Shown piece by piece: positions 8,793 to 18,137 of a stretch of DNA of 64,000 nt; position 1 is the first letter of the stretch; each line of letters begins with the position of its first letter. Made by a program: the position numbers and the translations under genes. The notes beneath the pieces were generated by a model. It had not been told where the DNA came from and did no database searches. It saw only the letters and a program-made list of their open reading frames with translations. The stretch is from Salegentibacter lacus (GTDB lineage Bacteria; Bacteroidota; Bacteroidia; Flavobacteriales; Flavobacteriaceae). The stretch lies in assembly GCF_020164555.1 (NCBI RefSeq), contig NZ_JAIQZB010000004.1, positions 160,814-224,813 of the forward strand, read 5' to 3'.

Positions 8793-9800
8793 ATGGATAG
8801 ACATATCACCCTGGGCGAATTTATTGTGGAAAATCAAAAAGATTTTCCCTATGCAAAAGGAGAGTTAAGCGGTTTGCTCAGTTCTATTAGGCTGGCCGGC
8901 AAAGTGGTTAATCAGGCTATAAACAAAGCGGGTCTGAGTGAAATTCGTGGAAAAGCAGGCCAGGAAAATATTCAGGGGGAATCCCAGGCTAAACTAGATG
9001 TTATGGCCAATGATGTTTTTGTGGAAACTTTGCGGAATCGTGGCGAAATATGCGGTCTTGTTTCTGAAGAAATGGAAGATTTCATTGCTTTTGATGGAGA
9101 TATAAATAAGGGCGCTAAATACGTTGTGCTTATGGATCCATTGGATGGTTCCTCGAACATCGACGTAGGAATAACAGTTGGGACGATTTTTAGTATTTAT
9201 CGAAGGAAATCTGAAGTTGGAAATAAAGTAGAACTCGAAGATTTTTTACAGCCGGGAGTAAATCAGGTTGCAGCGGGGTATATTCTTTATGGTACTTCCA
9301 CTTTATTAATTTATACCACAGGAAAAGGAGTAAACGGTTTCACTTTCGATCCGGGTATTGGGTCATTTTTTCTATCCCATCCAAACATGAAAATCCCCGA
9401 TTTTGGAAATATTTATTCTGTTAACGAAGGGAATTATGTTCATTTTCCCCGCGGAGTAAAGAAATTTATAAAATGGTTGCAGGAATTGGATGAGAAGGAC
9501 AAAAGACCATACACGGCTAGGTATACCGGCTCTCTGGTAGCCGATTTCCATCGAAATATCCTGATGGGAGGAGTATATTTTTATCCTGAAGGAACCACTG
9601 CCCCAAAAGGAAAATTGCGGCTGTTATACGAAGCCAATCCCATAGCATTTATCACTGAACAGGCTGGCGGAAAAAGCACTAATGGTTACCAGCGAATAAT
9701 GGAAATTCGACCAAAAGAGCTGCATGAAAGGGTTCCGTTTTACTGCGGGAATAAGGTTTTAGTGGAGAAAGCTGAAGAATTTTTAAGAAAATATGACTAA
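8793..9800 (+). CDS. fbp: Fructose-1,6-bisphosphatase class I
   Basis: Gluconeogenic phosphatase converting fructose-1,6-bisphosphate to fructose-6-phosphate in the cytoplasm. The metal-binding signature [14 protein letters not shown] (about residues 109-122) and the C-terminal active-site stretch [23 protein letters not shown] are typical of class I. At 335 aa it is full length. It sits between pectin esterases and uronate-catabolism genes, which makes metabolic sense: growth on uronates yields pyruvate and triose phosphate, so hexose phosphates must be made by gluconeogenesis. Confidence 0.95.
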   Translation: MDRHITLGEFIVENQKDFPYAKGELSGLLSSIRLAGKVVNQAINKAGLSEIRGKAGQENIQGESQAKLDVMANDVFVETLRNRGEICGLVSEEMEDFIAFDGDINKGAKYVVLMDPLDGSSNIDVGITVGTIFSIYRRKSEVGNKVELEDFLQPGVNQVAAGYILYGTSTLLIYTTGKGVNGFTFDPGIGSFFLSHPNMKIPDFGNIYSVNEGNYVHFPRGVKKFIKWLQELDEKDKRPYTARYTGSLVADFHRNILMGGVYFYPEGTTAPKGKLRLLYEANPIAFITEQAGGKSTNGYQRIMEIRPKELHERVPFYCGNKVLVEKAEEFLRKYD

Positions 9801-9805
9801 TAATT

Positions 9806-10156
9806 ATGAAGAACCAGAAATCAGAAGAGAAAATATTCTTTAAGGAAGCCGAAAACGAATGGAAAACGGTAGAAAAAGGCATTCAAAGGCAATTGGTTAA
9901 TCATAACTCTCAAATTATGCAGGTAAAAGTAAAATTTGAAGAAGGAGCCATAGGTTATGAACATAGCCATTTTCATTCGCAAAGTACTTTTGTTGCTTCA
10001 GGAGAATTTGAGGTGGTTATTGATGGGAATAAGGAAGTGTTGAAAGCCGGAGATGGATTTTTGGTACAGCCTAATTTAAAACACGGTGTAAAGTGCCTGG
10101 AAGCTGGAATGTTAATCGATATTTTTAGTCCCTTGCGCGAAGACTTTTTAGAATAA
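9806..10156 (+). CDS. kdgF: KdgF-like cupin protein
   Basis: Small single-domain cupin (116 aa). The metal-binding cupin motif 1 is seen as YEHSHFHSQSTFVASGEFEV and motif 2 as LVQPNLKHGVKC. KdgF of pectin/alginate degraders speeds ring opening of 4,5-unsaturated uronates into the linear keto form; the sequence type and neighbourhood (5 nt after fbp, before mannonate dehydratase) fit. The family level is secure; the KdgF role is inferred from context. Confidence 0.7.
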   Translation: MKNQKSEEKIFFKEAENEWKTVEKGIQRQLVNHNSQIMQVKVKFEEGAIGYEHSHFHSQSTFVASGEFEVVIDGNKEVLKAGDGFLVQPNLKHGVKCLEAGMLIDIFSPLREDFLE

Positions 10157-10220
10157 ATTTCACATAATAGCTGGAAAAGCTTTGTACCTTAAGAATTGAC
10201 TAAAATTAAAATATTCTAAC

Positions 10221-11408
10221 ATGATATTTGAACAAAGTTGGCGATGGTATGGCTCAAAGGATGCGGTAAGCCTGGAGATGATAAAACAGGCAGGCGCGCA
10301 CGGTGTAGTGACTGCCCTGCACCATATTCCGGTAGGTGAAGTCTGGAGTGTGGAAGAAATTGAAAAAAGGATTGCTGAACTTGAGGAAAGCAATAAAAAA
10401 CATCCCTTCAAGCTACACTGGAACGTGGTAGAAAGTTTGCCCCTGCACGATGCCATAAAACTTGGAAAACCCGAACGCGACAAGTTTATCGAAAACTATA
10501 AAATTAGCCTCAGGAATTTAGGGAAATGCGGCGTAAAAACCATTTGCTATAATTTTATGCCTGTGCTGGATTGGTTGAGAACCAATGTGAAATTCAAGCT
10601 TGAAGACGGAAGTACCGCGCTGCTTCACGATAAAGTTGAACTAGCTGTTTTCGATTTATTTATCCTTAAAAGGGAAAATGCTGAAAGTGATTATTCTCAA
10701 GAAATTCAGAAAGAAGCTAAAAAGCGCTTTGAAGATAAAACTAGCGAAGAACTTGAGGTTTTGAAACGCAGTATGTTGATGGCACTACCTGGTGATGAAG
10801 AAGGTTTTACGATTGAAAAATTAAAAAATGAACTTGCAGCTTACGATGGAATTTCTGCTGAAAAATTGCGAGAGCATTTGGTATACTTTCTCAAAGAAGT
10901 GATTCCGGTAGCCGAGCAAAGCGGAGTGAATATGGCTATTCATCCAGATGATCCGCCATGGTCGGTATTTGGTTTGCCTCGAATTGTAAGCAATGCCGAA
11001 GGTTTAGATTTTTTGTTTAAAGCCGTGCCTTCAACTGCTAACGGGCTTACCTTTTGCAGTGGTAGTTTAGGAGCTTCAGCGAAAAACAATTTGACCGAAA
11101 TAATTACAAAATATTACGAGCGAATTCATTTTGTGCATTTACGTTCGGTGCAGCGCGAGAAATCAGATTACTTCTATGAAGCCAATCATTTAGAAGGCAG
11201 CGCCGGAATGTATGATCTGGTAAAAACCTTTTTTGAGCTTCAGCAGAAAAACGGACGAAGACCATTACCGATGCGACCAGACCACGGTCACGAAATGATG
11301 TACGATCAGGAAAAACAATTCTATCCCGGTTATTCGGCAATAGGAAGAATGCGTGGTTTAGCAGAATTACGTGGATTAGAAGCGGGGATTATAAATTCTT
11401 TTAAATAA
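10221..11408 (+). CDS. uxuA: Mannonate dehydratase
   Basis: Dehydrates D-mannonate to KDG in the cytoplasm; TIM-barrel enzyme using Mn/Fe. The N-terminus EQSWRWYGSKDAVSL and the strings GAHGVVTALHHIP, KTICYNFMPVLDW, NMAIHPDDPPW, FCSGSLG, HFVHLRSV and RPDHGHEMM are the recognisable UxuA blocks, with the His/Cys/Asp metal ligands in place. At 395 aa it is full length. An SDR follows after 6 nt and tagaturonate epimerase after that, giving a compact uronate operon. Confidence 0.96.
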   Translation: MIFEQSWRWYGSKDAVSLEMIKQAGAHGVVTALHHIPVGEVWSVEEIEKRIAELEESNKKHPFKLHWNVVESLPLHDAIKLGKPERDKFIENYKISLRNLGKCGVKTICYNFMPVLDWLRTNVKFKLEDGSTALLHDKVELAVFDLFILKRENAESDYSQEIQKEAKKRFEDKTSEELEVLKRSMLMALPGDEEGFTIEKLKNELAAYDGISAEKLREHLVYFLKEVIPVAEQSGVNMAIHPDDPPWSVFGLPRIVSNAEGLDFLFKAVPSTANGLTFCSGSLGASAKNNLTEIITKYYERIHFVHLRSVQREKSDYFYEANHLEGSAGMYDLVKTFFELQQKNGRRPLPMRPDHGHEMMYDQEKQFYPGYSAIGRMRGLAELRGLEAGIINSFK

Positions 11409-11414
11409 AAAGCA

Positions 11415-12221
11415 ATGTTCAATTTAGATGGAAAAGTAGCAATAATTACAGGAGGAAACGGCGTACTGGGAGGTGCCATGGCCCAGGGCCTTGCAGCCCA
11501 GGGAGTAAAAGTGGGAATTCTAGGTAGATCTGTTGATACTGTTGAAAAACGCGTGAAGGAGATTGAAGACGCCGGCGGGACCGCAATGAGTCTTGTGGCT
11601 GATGTTCTCGATAAACAAAGCCTGGAAGAGGCTAAAGATAAAGTCTTAAAAGCCTGGAATAAAATTGATATCCTGGTTAATGGCGCGGGAGGAAATATGA
11701 AGGGAGCCACCATTGGACCCGATCAAAACTTTTTTGACCTTTCACTGAATGATTTTAGTAAAGTCAACGACCTGAATTTTAAAGGGACTGTGCTTCCCAC
11801 TTATGTTTTTGGAAAACCTATGGCTGATGCCAAAAATGGGAGTATTATCAATATTTCTTCGATGGCAGCCCAACAAGCTATTACCCGAGTGGTGGGCTAT
11901 TCGGCAGCTAAAGCAGCGGTAGATAATTTTACCAAATGGCTGGCTGTGGAAATGGCTCAGAAATATGGTGACGGAATTCGCGTAAACGCTATTGCCCCCG
12001 GATTTTTTATCGGTGAGCAAAACCGCGATTTATTATTGAATAAAGACGGAAGTTTAACCGCAAGGGGAGAAACCATCGTTTCAAATACACCAATGAAACG
12101 TTTTGGGGAGGCCAAAGAATTGCAGGGAGTGACCAACTGGCTGGCGAGTGATTCTGGATCTTTTGTAACCGGAATTGTAGTGCCCGTTGACGGTGGATTT
12201 AGTGCTTTTAGTGGCGTGTAA
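11415..12221 (+). CDS. SDR oxidoreductase, probable D-mannonate oxidoreductase
   Basis: Classical short-chain dehydrogenase (268 aa): cofactor motif TGGNGVLGGAMAQGL near the N-terminus, NGAGG, and catalytic Tyr/Lys in YSAAKAAVDNF with the Ser in ISSMA. It lies 6 nt after uxuA and 18 nt before the tagaturonate epimerase gene. No mannitol-dehydrogenase-type UxuB lies beside it, so this SDR probably reduces fructuronate to mannonate. The substrate is inferred from position; the family as such also includes gluconate 5-dehydrogenases. Confidence 0.8.
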   Translation: MFNLDGKVAIITGGNGVLGGAMAQGLAAQGVKVGILGRSVDTVEKRVKEIEDAGGTAMSLVADVLDKQSLEEAKDKVLKAWNKIDILVNGAGGNMKGATIGPDQNFFDLSLNDFSKVNDLNFKGTVLPTYVFGKPMADAKNGSIINISSMAAQQAITRVVGYSAAKAAVDNFTKWLAVEMAQKYGDGIRVNAIAPGFFIGEQNRDLLLNKDGSLTARGETIVSNTPMKRFGEAKELQGVTNWLASDSGSFVTGIVVPVDGGFSAFSGV

Positions 12222-12239
12222 AATTTAAATCATACAATT

Positions 12240-13487
12240 ATGGCAGGTTTGGGAAAATATTCGTTTGGAACAGGTGATCGATTTGGAAAAGAGGGCGTGG
12301 CGCAGTTAAAAGCCGTTTTAAAAGCCAGGGAAGAAGGTATAGAAGTGACGCCCGTTTGGAATAAATCGCACCGTGAACATAAAACAGTGAATTCTAAACC
12401 GCATTTGGTCAGGGAAGAGGCTGATGCATCGGTTAAATCGCTGGGTTATTCCGGAAAATATTTTGTAGACGCCGATCATATCGATCTTGATATAGTTGAT
12501 GAATACTTAGCTGTGAGTAATTTTTTCACCATAGATGTTGCCGATTATATTGGAAAAAGTGCTGCTGAAAAAGAGAAAGATGAGTTTTTAAAATATATTG
12601 CTAAATTTCAACAAAAAGTAAATATTCCGGGAATCGCTACAGAATTTAAAATTTCTGAAGCAGCCTTAAACGAAATTCTGAACACATTTTTATTCGCCGC
12701 AAAAAAGGCTTCGGAAGTTTATCAGTATATCAAAGAAAATAAATCAGAAGATTTTGTAGTTGAGATTTCAATGGATGAAGTTGAGAATCCGCAAACTCCT
12801 GTAGAGTTATTCTTTGTGCTGGCAGCCTTTGCTTTTTTTGAAATTCCAGTAAATACCATTGCACCAAAATTTACTGGAAGATTTAATAAGGGAATTGACT
12901 ACGAAGGCGATTTAAACAAATTTACTAAAGAATTTGAAGAGGATTTATTAGTGTTGGCTTTCGCTAAAAAGGAATTTGGTCTGCCCAAAGATTTAAAACT
13001 TAGTATCCATAGTGGAAGCGACAAATTTTCCATTTACCCGATTATGAATCGGCTGATAAAAAAGCATGATGCAGGTTTACACGTAAAAACCGCAGGTACT
13101 ACCTGGCTGGAAGAGATAAATGTAATTGCCGAAAGCGGTGATGATGGTTTCGAATTTGCTGCTTTCATTTATAAAGAAGCCCTGGACCGTTTTGAGGAAT
13201 TAACTTCTCCCTATCCCGACGTTTTAGATATCGATAAAAGCAAACTCCCGGAAGTCAGTGAATTAAAAAAAGCCGGTAGGGAAAGAATGGGAAGAACTCT
13301 TAGACATAATCCTGAAGAACAAGACTTCAATCCACATTTCAGGCAATTAATGCATTGTGCTTATAAACTAGCCGGCGAAAATGAATTGGAATTTTTTCGG
13401 TTGCTCGACAAATATCGGAAGAAAATTGAGAAGCGTGTAACCGAAAATATTTTCGATAAACACCTCAGGAAAATATATCTCATCTAG
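12240..13487 (+). CDS. uxaE: Tagaturonate epimerase (UxaE family)
   Basis: Full-length (415 aa) member of the tagaturonate epimerase family, which converts D-tagaturonate to D-fructuronate and so links galacturonate to the UxuB/UxuA route. The N-terminal GLGKYSFGTGDRFGKEG and the later DADHIDLD, KLSIHSGSDKFSIYPI and HVKTAGTTWLEE blocks are the features I recognise. It closes the uxuA-SDR-uxaE operon. With uxaB/uxaA at the left edge, the window encodes two parallel galacturonate branches. No other gene in the window would supply this epimerase step. Confidence 0.85.
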   Translation: MAGLGKYSFGTGDRFGKEGVAQLKAVLKAREEGIEVTPVWNKSHREHKTVNSKPHLVREEADASVKSLGYSGKYFVDADHIDLDIVDEYLAVSNFFTIDVADYIGKSAAEKEKDEFLKYIAKFQQKVNIPGIATEFKISEAALNEILNTFLFAAKKASEVYQYIKENKSEDFVVEISMDEVENPQTPVELFFVLAAFAFFEIPVNTIAPKFTGRFNKGIDYEGDLNKFTKEFEEDLLVLAFAKKEFGLPKDLKLSIHSGSDKFSIYPIMNRLIKKHDAGLHVKTAGTTWLEEINVIAESGDDGFEFAAFIYKEALDRFEELTSPYPDVLDIDKSKLPEVSELKKAGRERMGRTLRHNPEEQDFNPHFRQLMHCAYKLAGENELEFFRLLDKYRKKIEKRVTENIFDKHLRKIYLI

Positions 13488-13774
13488 TCTTTAATATCCG
13501 GATTATCAAGCCTATTTGTTATTCAAATTATTTCAAAAGCTTCTAACTTCAGAAACTTACTTCAATGCGCTTCCTCATTGCGTTCAGAAAAACAAACAAC
13601 CGAACTGTAAATTTATGATAGTCAGTTTTTTGACTCTAATTCATTATTTTTGAATATGACGTCATCTCACCATGGTAAATGGTTAACTAATAGTATGAAG
13701 ATGTTTGTCGGAACCTACAATCAATACTAACCCTAACCTTACTTTTTGGAGAGAATTCGGAAATCCACTTAATT

Positions 13775-15567
13775 ATGAAAACACCAAAAGAAACCAAAGA
13801 GCAAAAAACCGGAGGCGCTTTTTTGATCCGTCCTGCGAAAGACAGCAATTTCCACGATGCCCTTTTTTCCGAAGAAGAGGAAATGATCCTGGGCAGCGTC
13901 AAAGAGTTCATAAAGCGGGAAGCTCAACCCCTGGCAGATGAGTTGGAGCACCAGAAAGAGCATAGCCGTTAAGTTGCCCTGCTGGAAAAAGCCGGGGAGC
14001 TGGGGCTTTTGGGTCTTGGAATCCCCGAAGAATATAGAGGCATGCCGGTTTCTTTCACCACCAGTCTCCGGGTAACAGAGGAGGTGGGCCGGGTATCGGG
14101 ATTCTCTCCCACCTTTGGGGTGCAGACCAGCATAGGCATCGCGCCTATCCTTTTTTATGGTTCCGAAGCCCAAAAGCAGCGGTACCCTCCAAAATTGGTA
14201 AGCGGGGAGTGGAAGAGCTGCTATTGCCTTACCGAACCAGAGGCGGGATCTGATGCCAACTCAGGAAAGACCAGGGCCACGCCAGTGGAGGGCGGAGCCG
14301 CTTATCTGCTCAACGGGCAAAAAATGTGGATTACCAATTCGGGATTTGCCGATATTTTTATTGTATTCGGCAAAGTGGAGGATGACAGGAATCTCTCCGC
14401 TTTTATTGTGGAAAAGGAGTTCGGTGGTATCAGCCTGGGTGAATAAGAGCGCAAGATGGGGATTAAGGGCTCGTCCACGCGGCAGGTATTTTTCAATGAC
14501 GTGCGGCTGCCTGCAGAAAATATGTTGGGGAAACGGGAAGAAGGATTTAAGATAGCCCTTAATGTGCTAAACACCGGGCATATCAATCTGGGGGCAGCGG
14601 CTATTGGAACCTCAAAAAGGGCGTTTGATCTCGCTGTGAAATATGCCTTGGAGCGGAAGCAGTTCGGGAGCTCCATTAGCAGTTTTGGAGCCATTCAGCA
14701 TAAGCTGGCACAAATGGCGGTAAGGATATTTGCTATGGAAGCCGCAACCTATCGCACGGGGCAATTTATAGACGAAAAGATGGCTGCCCTGGAAGCCGAA
14801 GGCTTTTCAGTAGAAAAAGCAGAGGTCGCAGCAGTATCGGCTTATGGGATCGAGTGCGCTATCCTGAAGGTTTTTGGGTCAGAATGCCTGGCCCTGGTTG
14901 TAGATGAAGGGGTGCAAATCTTTGGCGGAATGGGCTTTTCTGAAGACGCGCCTATGGCCAGGCTTTACCGAAATGCCCGAATTACACGTATCTATGAGGG
15001 TACCAATGAGATCAACCGGATGCTGATAGTCGAAATGTTGCTGAAGAAATCCAATACCGGGGAGTTGGAGCTGTTACAGGCAGCAAAGCAGGTACAAAAG
15101 GAGCTCACCTCCAATCCTGCTGAAAAGAGGCAGGCCGGGGGTGGTCCGGTGGCAGCCTTTGCGATCCTGAAAGATCTTAAAAAGGCAACCCTTATCACCT
15201 TTGGGGCAGCGTCGCAACGGCTCGCGAAAAAGCTTAAGGAAGAACAAGAGGTGCTGATGCATATTTCAGATATGATCATTCAGGTATACCTTCTGGAAGC
15301 CGTGCTGACCAAAGCTGAAAATCTAAGAATCAACGGGGAAGTGAAGACTCTAATCACATAGCCGACATCAGCCGTGTCTTTTTGTATGAGTCTGTGGAAA
15401 AGGTTAGGCAAGCAGGCCAGGAGGCTATCCTCAGCTTTGCGGAAGGGGAGGAGCATTCACAGTTACTGATGGGTCTGAAACACTTCACCCAAGGCCAGAG
15501 ATTCAATATCAAAGATGCCCGTAGAAGGATTGCCCGGACCATGATAGCTGAAGGGAAGTATGTGTAA
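13775..15567 (+). pseudogene. Acyl-CoA dehydrogenase, broken by two stops and a frameshift
   Basis: One reading frame from the ATG at 13775 encodes an acyl-CoA dehydrogenase (FAD-dependent, fatty-acid beta-oxidation type, about 600 codons with the C-terminal extension), but TAA codons interrupt it at 13970-13972 and 14444-14446, and near 15340-15360 the frame shifts into one that continues IADISRVFLYESVEK to 15567. Recognisable motifs lie on both sides of each break: GIPEEYRG, CYCLTEPEAGSDA, GQKMWITNSGFAD, RKQFGSSISSFGAIQHKLAQM, and YRNARITRIYEGTNEINR. Both stops fall where family members would plausibly carry Lys (AAA to TAA). The sequence is visibly richer in G and C, with more GGC/CTG/GCC codons, than its neighbours, suggesting transfer from another lineage and recent decay. 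Confidence 0.85.
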
Positions 15568-15724
15568 GCTCTTTTCCCGGAGTCCAGGAGGGCTCTTATA
15601 ACGAATTCCTTATTATTAAAAAGCGTTTAACTTCAGCAGCACACTCCTTTGAGATTCCTTACTCCACCTGTCCTGGACGGTAGTCGAAGGGTTTGGAATG
15701 ACAAACAACGGAAAAGTGATACCC

Positions 15725-16258
15725 CTAATTATTCCTTTCCTCAATCTCTTTCAGTTTTTGGCCAATCTTTTCTTCCGGGTACCAAAGTCCGCGCACCATC
15801 ACCCCGGCCCGATTTTGTACATTCGTGATATCTTCCAGAGGATTAGCGTTTAGCAGGATCAAATCTGCCCGACGACCTTGCTGCACGGTTCCAAATTCCT
15901 CCGGTGTACCAAAATAATCAGCCGCATTTTTGGTACCGGTGACCAAAACCTCATAAGGAGAGAGGCCGGTGTTCACCATCATCTCCAGTTCGTAGTGGAT
16001 GGAGAAGCCCGGCACGTTAAAAAATTGCGGAGCATCAGATCCCAGCACTATTCTGGCCCCGGCTTCGTAAAGTTTTTCGGTGAGTTCCCTCCTAAATGCT
16101 ACAAGAGCTGCGGTGTTTTCCGGTTGGAAATCTTCGTGTTGTACGTAATCATTTTTGAACTTTACCCAGTCGTTAAGGACAGGCTTGGGCATATAGCGCA
16201 TTTCCGGCCGGATTACCATTTCTTCAGCGGCTTCTTCGCTGGCGAGATGTTCAACCAG
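15725..16258 (-). pseudogene. Amidohydrolase, C-terminal fragment
   Basis: The C-terminal third of a secreted-type metal-dependent amidohydrolase. Blocks seen: LVEHLASEEAAEEM, RPEMRYMPK, ARIVLGSDAPQFF (conserved metal/catalytic Asp), LSPYEVLVTGTKNAADYFG, and GRRADLILLNANPLEDI. The frame stays open upstream of the first Met (16219), but the protein-like sequence stops around 16258, where AT-rich unrelated DNA begins. The N-terminal HxH metal-site half is therefore missing, and no start is evident. Its composition resembles the acyl-CoA dehydrogenase remnant next to it, so both may have arrived together. Confidence 0.75.
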
Positions 16259-16375
16259 ACTTGATACTGATTGTATTAATTTGATATTTCTAAAACTAAA
16301 AATTAACCCAAAGAACTATAAAATGCATCAAAAGGCACTATTTAAGATTATGGCTTTTTCAGACATTTACTTTTT

Positions 16376-16558
16376 TCATCTGGAGCATTTTCCTTTTTGA
16401 TGTCGAAAAGGAACAAAAGTATAGTTGAATGACAGTTTTTGACCCTTCTGTTCATTTACTTCTTTCAGCGCCTTCGCATTCCCTTTTGATGCCGCTGTAT
16501 TTTCAAGCTTTGAAATTATAGAGGAGCTATAAATAGCCTGTCGTTTTATGTGCTCCGG
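16376..16558 (-). other. Possible coding remnant without a start codon
   Basis: A 60-codon open stretch between stops, reading PEHIKRQAIYSSSIISK through GQKLSFNYTFVPFRHQKG. Its amino-acid make-up looks protein-like, but it has no ATG/GTG/TTG in a sensible place and I recognise no family. It follows the BfmA-like gene on the same strand, where a partner mobilization gene would be expected. It could equally be chance. The remainder of 16259-16649 holds nothing else I can identify. Confidence 0.2.
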
Positions 16559-16649
16559 TTAATTTTAAAGCTTGTTCCTTTAGCAGCAAAAGGGGAGGCG
16601 GTAAGCAAGAGGTTTTAAAAGAAAAAGAACTAAAGTTTTGATTGGTAAA

Positions 16650-17006
16650 TTATTTATAAAAATCAGGATGCGTGTCGTCCTGCTCGTAATCTCTTTTCCT
16701 ATTCGAGTAATTATTTTTTGGATCTGCAGCTTCCATTAAAGCTTCTAAAATGGCTAAAGTTGGGTTTATTTTCTTCTTCTCAATATCCTTTAAAATTGCG
16801 ATTACTGCATCTATTCTTTTTTTGATAAGTTGTTCAATACTCACTTTTGAAGGCACTAAGGTTTCAAAAGGAGAGAGGTTATTTTTCTCAAAAAAGTCAA
16901 GAATCAGGTCTAAAGTTTCAGACTGGTTACTATTGTTCTTTTTAGAAAATTCCCGGAACCTTTTCGCTGTACTTGCTTTCACTTGAAGTCTTGATTTTGC
17001 TTTCAT
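16650..17006 (-). CDS. BfmA/BtgA-like mobilization protein
   Basis: 118-aa, Lys/Glu-rich helical protein. The N-terminus (KSRLQVKASTAKRFREFSKK) reads like a ribbon-helix-helix DNA-binding segment, followed by SNQSETLDLILDFFEKNN-LSP and a helix LIKKRIDAVIAILKDIEKKK. This pattern resembles the BfmA/BtgA accessory mobilization proteins of Bacteroidota mobile elements, which bind oriT beside a relaxase. No relaxase gene follows, so if the call is right this is a leftover of a mobilizable element. A perfect 12-bp inverted repeat lies about 60 nt upstream. The family call is from memory of the pattern and is moderately sure. Confidence 0.55.
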   Translation of the reverse strand: MKAKSRLQVKASTAKRFREFSKKNNSNQSETLDLILDFFEKNNLSPFETLVPSKVSIEQLIKKRIDAVIAILKDIEKKKINPTLAILEALMEAADPKNNYSNRKRDYEQDDTHPDFYK

Positions 17007-17066
17007 GGTTAAAAATTTTAATTAAACTGGCTACATTCATCTTGATTTTATAGGCTCTCCCAAGCG

Positions 17067-17092
17067 GATATATCCACCGAGGTGGATATATC
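17067..17092. repeat. Perfect 12-bp inverted repeat upstream of the BfmA-like gene
   Basis: GATATATCCACC - GA - GGTGGATATATC, perfect arms with a 2-nt centre, about 60 nt upstream of the mobilization-like gene start (17006). Its position suits an operator for a ribbon-helix-helix protein or part of an oriT. There is no T tract, so it is not a terminator. Confidence 0.6.
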
Positions 17093-17745
17093 TGTATTTC
17101 TTTTGTTTTTAAAACGTTAAAAAACAACGAGTTAGATATTCCGATAATCGAAAAACATCGCTCTGCGTGTTATCCTCTTGCTCTTCGATTTCGTCCCTCC
17201 AGGGACAGAAACTTCAACTATTAAATTGAATTTAATAGCGCTTTTGATGAATAAAAAATGAATCTTGATTTTTAAGATTGGAAAAGAAAATTTTTGAAAT
17301 TAATTATAGTCGTTGGGGATAATTATTACGAATCCTGTAAAAGAAAAACGGATTTTAAGAAATTATATCCTTGTTAGAAACTTGAAAATCTTTAATAATC
17401 AGGAAACGATTTTTAGGAAGGTGAGGCGATTAAAATCCCAAATGGTCTCAAAAAGTTATTATAATTGAGTTGATTATTATAGTAGCCTCTGGAATTTAAT
17501 TTCTCCCCAGCGGACTTGAGTTTAAAAGCTTTTTCATCTTATTTCATTTACAAATTATTTTCAAAGCTTTTTGGCTCGTGTCCAAGATAATTTGGAATGA
17601 ATCTCTATGATTGAAACGAAGCTTTTGCGAAGTGGAGGGAAAGTGGTGAGTGGTTTAGAAATTCCATTTCTGATTTTTTACCCGAAAAGAGTTTACGATT
17701 ATTTGAACCTGGTTTTGGATAATATAACCTGTAATTCAAATCTTT
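17093..17745. other. Gene-free AT-rich stretch
   Basis: About 650 bases between the inverted repeat and repeat module A. I find no credible ORF, RNA gene or clear terminator in it. The whole gap between the BfmA-like gene and the GH43 gene (17007-18137) is unusually long for this gene-dense window and fits a site of past insertion and decay. Confidence 0.5.
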
Positions 17746-18012
17746 AAACTTTGTTAAAGGTGTGGAATTCGGTGAGTGAAAAATGTAAACCCCTGTAAGT
17801 CTTTAAAAATAGTGCTGTACGGATATTTCGAGATCGCATTCCGAAGTATCGGAAGTAAAAGCTCGTCAATTGAGAAGCTCTTTTATGCTCAAAAATTTGT
17901 GGTAAACCTCAAACTTCCATAAGATTAAGGAATCAAGCCTAATTGTTGTGTTTAAGCGAAAATTGTGGATCAATATATGTAAAAGGATTACATTTTTTAC
18001 TCCTTTAAACTC
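17746..18012 (+). repeat. Repeat module A (left copy, ~267 bp)
   Basis: Starts with a 33-nt block (AAACTTTGTTAAAGGTG then GGAATTCGGTGAGTG, 17746-17778) that differs from the block at 62263-62295 at three positions. It then holds a TTCGAG string (17827-17832), a hairpin-like AAAAGCT...AGCTCTTTT segment (17857-17884), and ends with a 26-nt block (17932-17957, beginning ATCAAGCCTAATTGTTG) identical to 62451-62476 and 62538-62563, followed by an ACTCCTTTAAACT-like end. The order and overall length match module B, in the same orientation. It lies 125 nt before the first gene of the RG-I locus. Confidence 0.75.
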
Positions 18013-18137
18013 TTTTTTAAATGATGCGATTAATGGTTCAAATCAGATGCCTTAAAAAATCACGAACAATTATTAAGTGTGAAAAAACAATTAAAATAAT
18101 TTATTTAAAATTGGGCTAAATTTATAATTTACAAAAT

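Noticed and set aside
13687..14173. Minus-strand frames (74 and 134 aa) over the acyl-CoA dehydrogenase remnant
   Set aside because: They are antisense to sequence that clearly encodes dehydrogenase motifs; no start context or family pattern.
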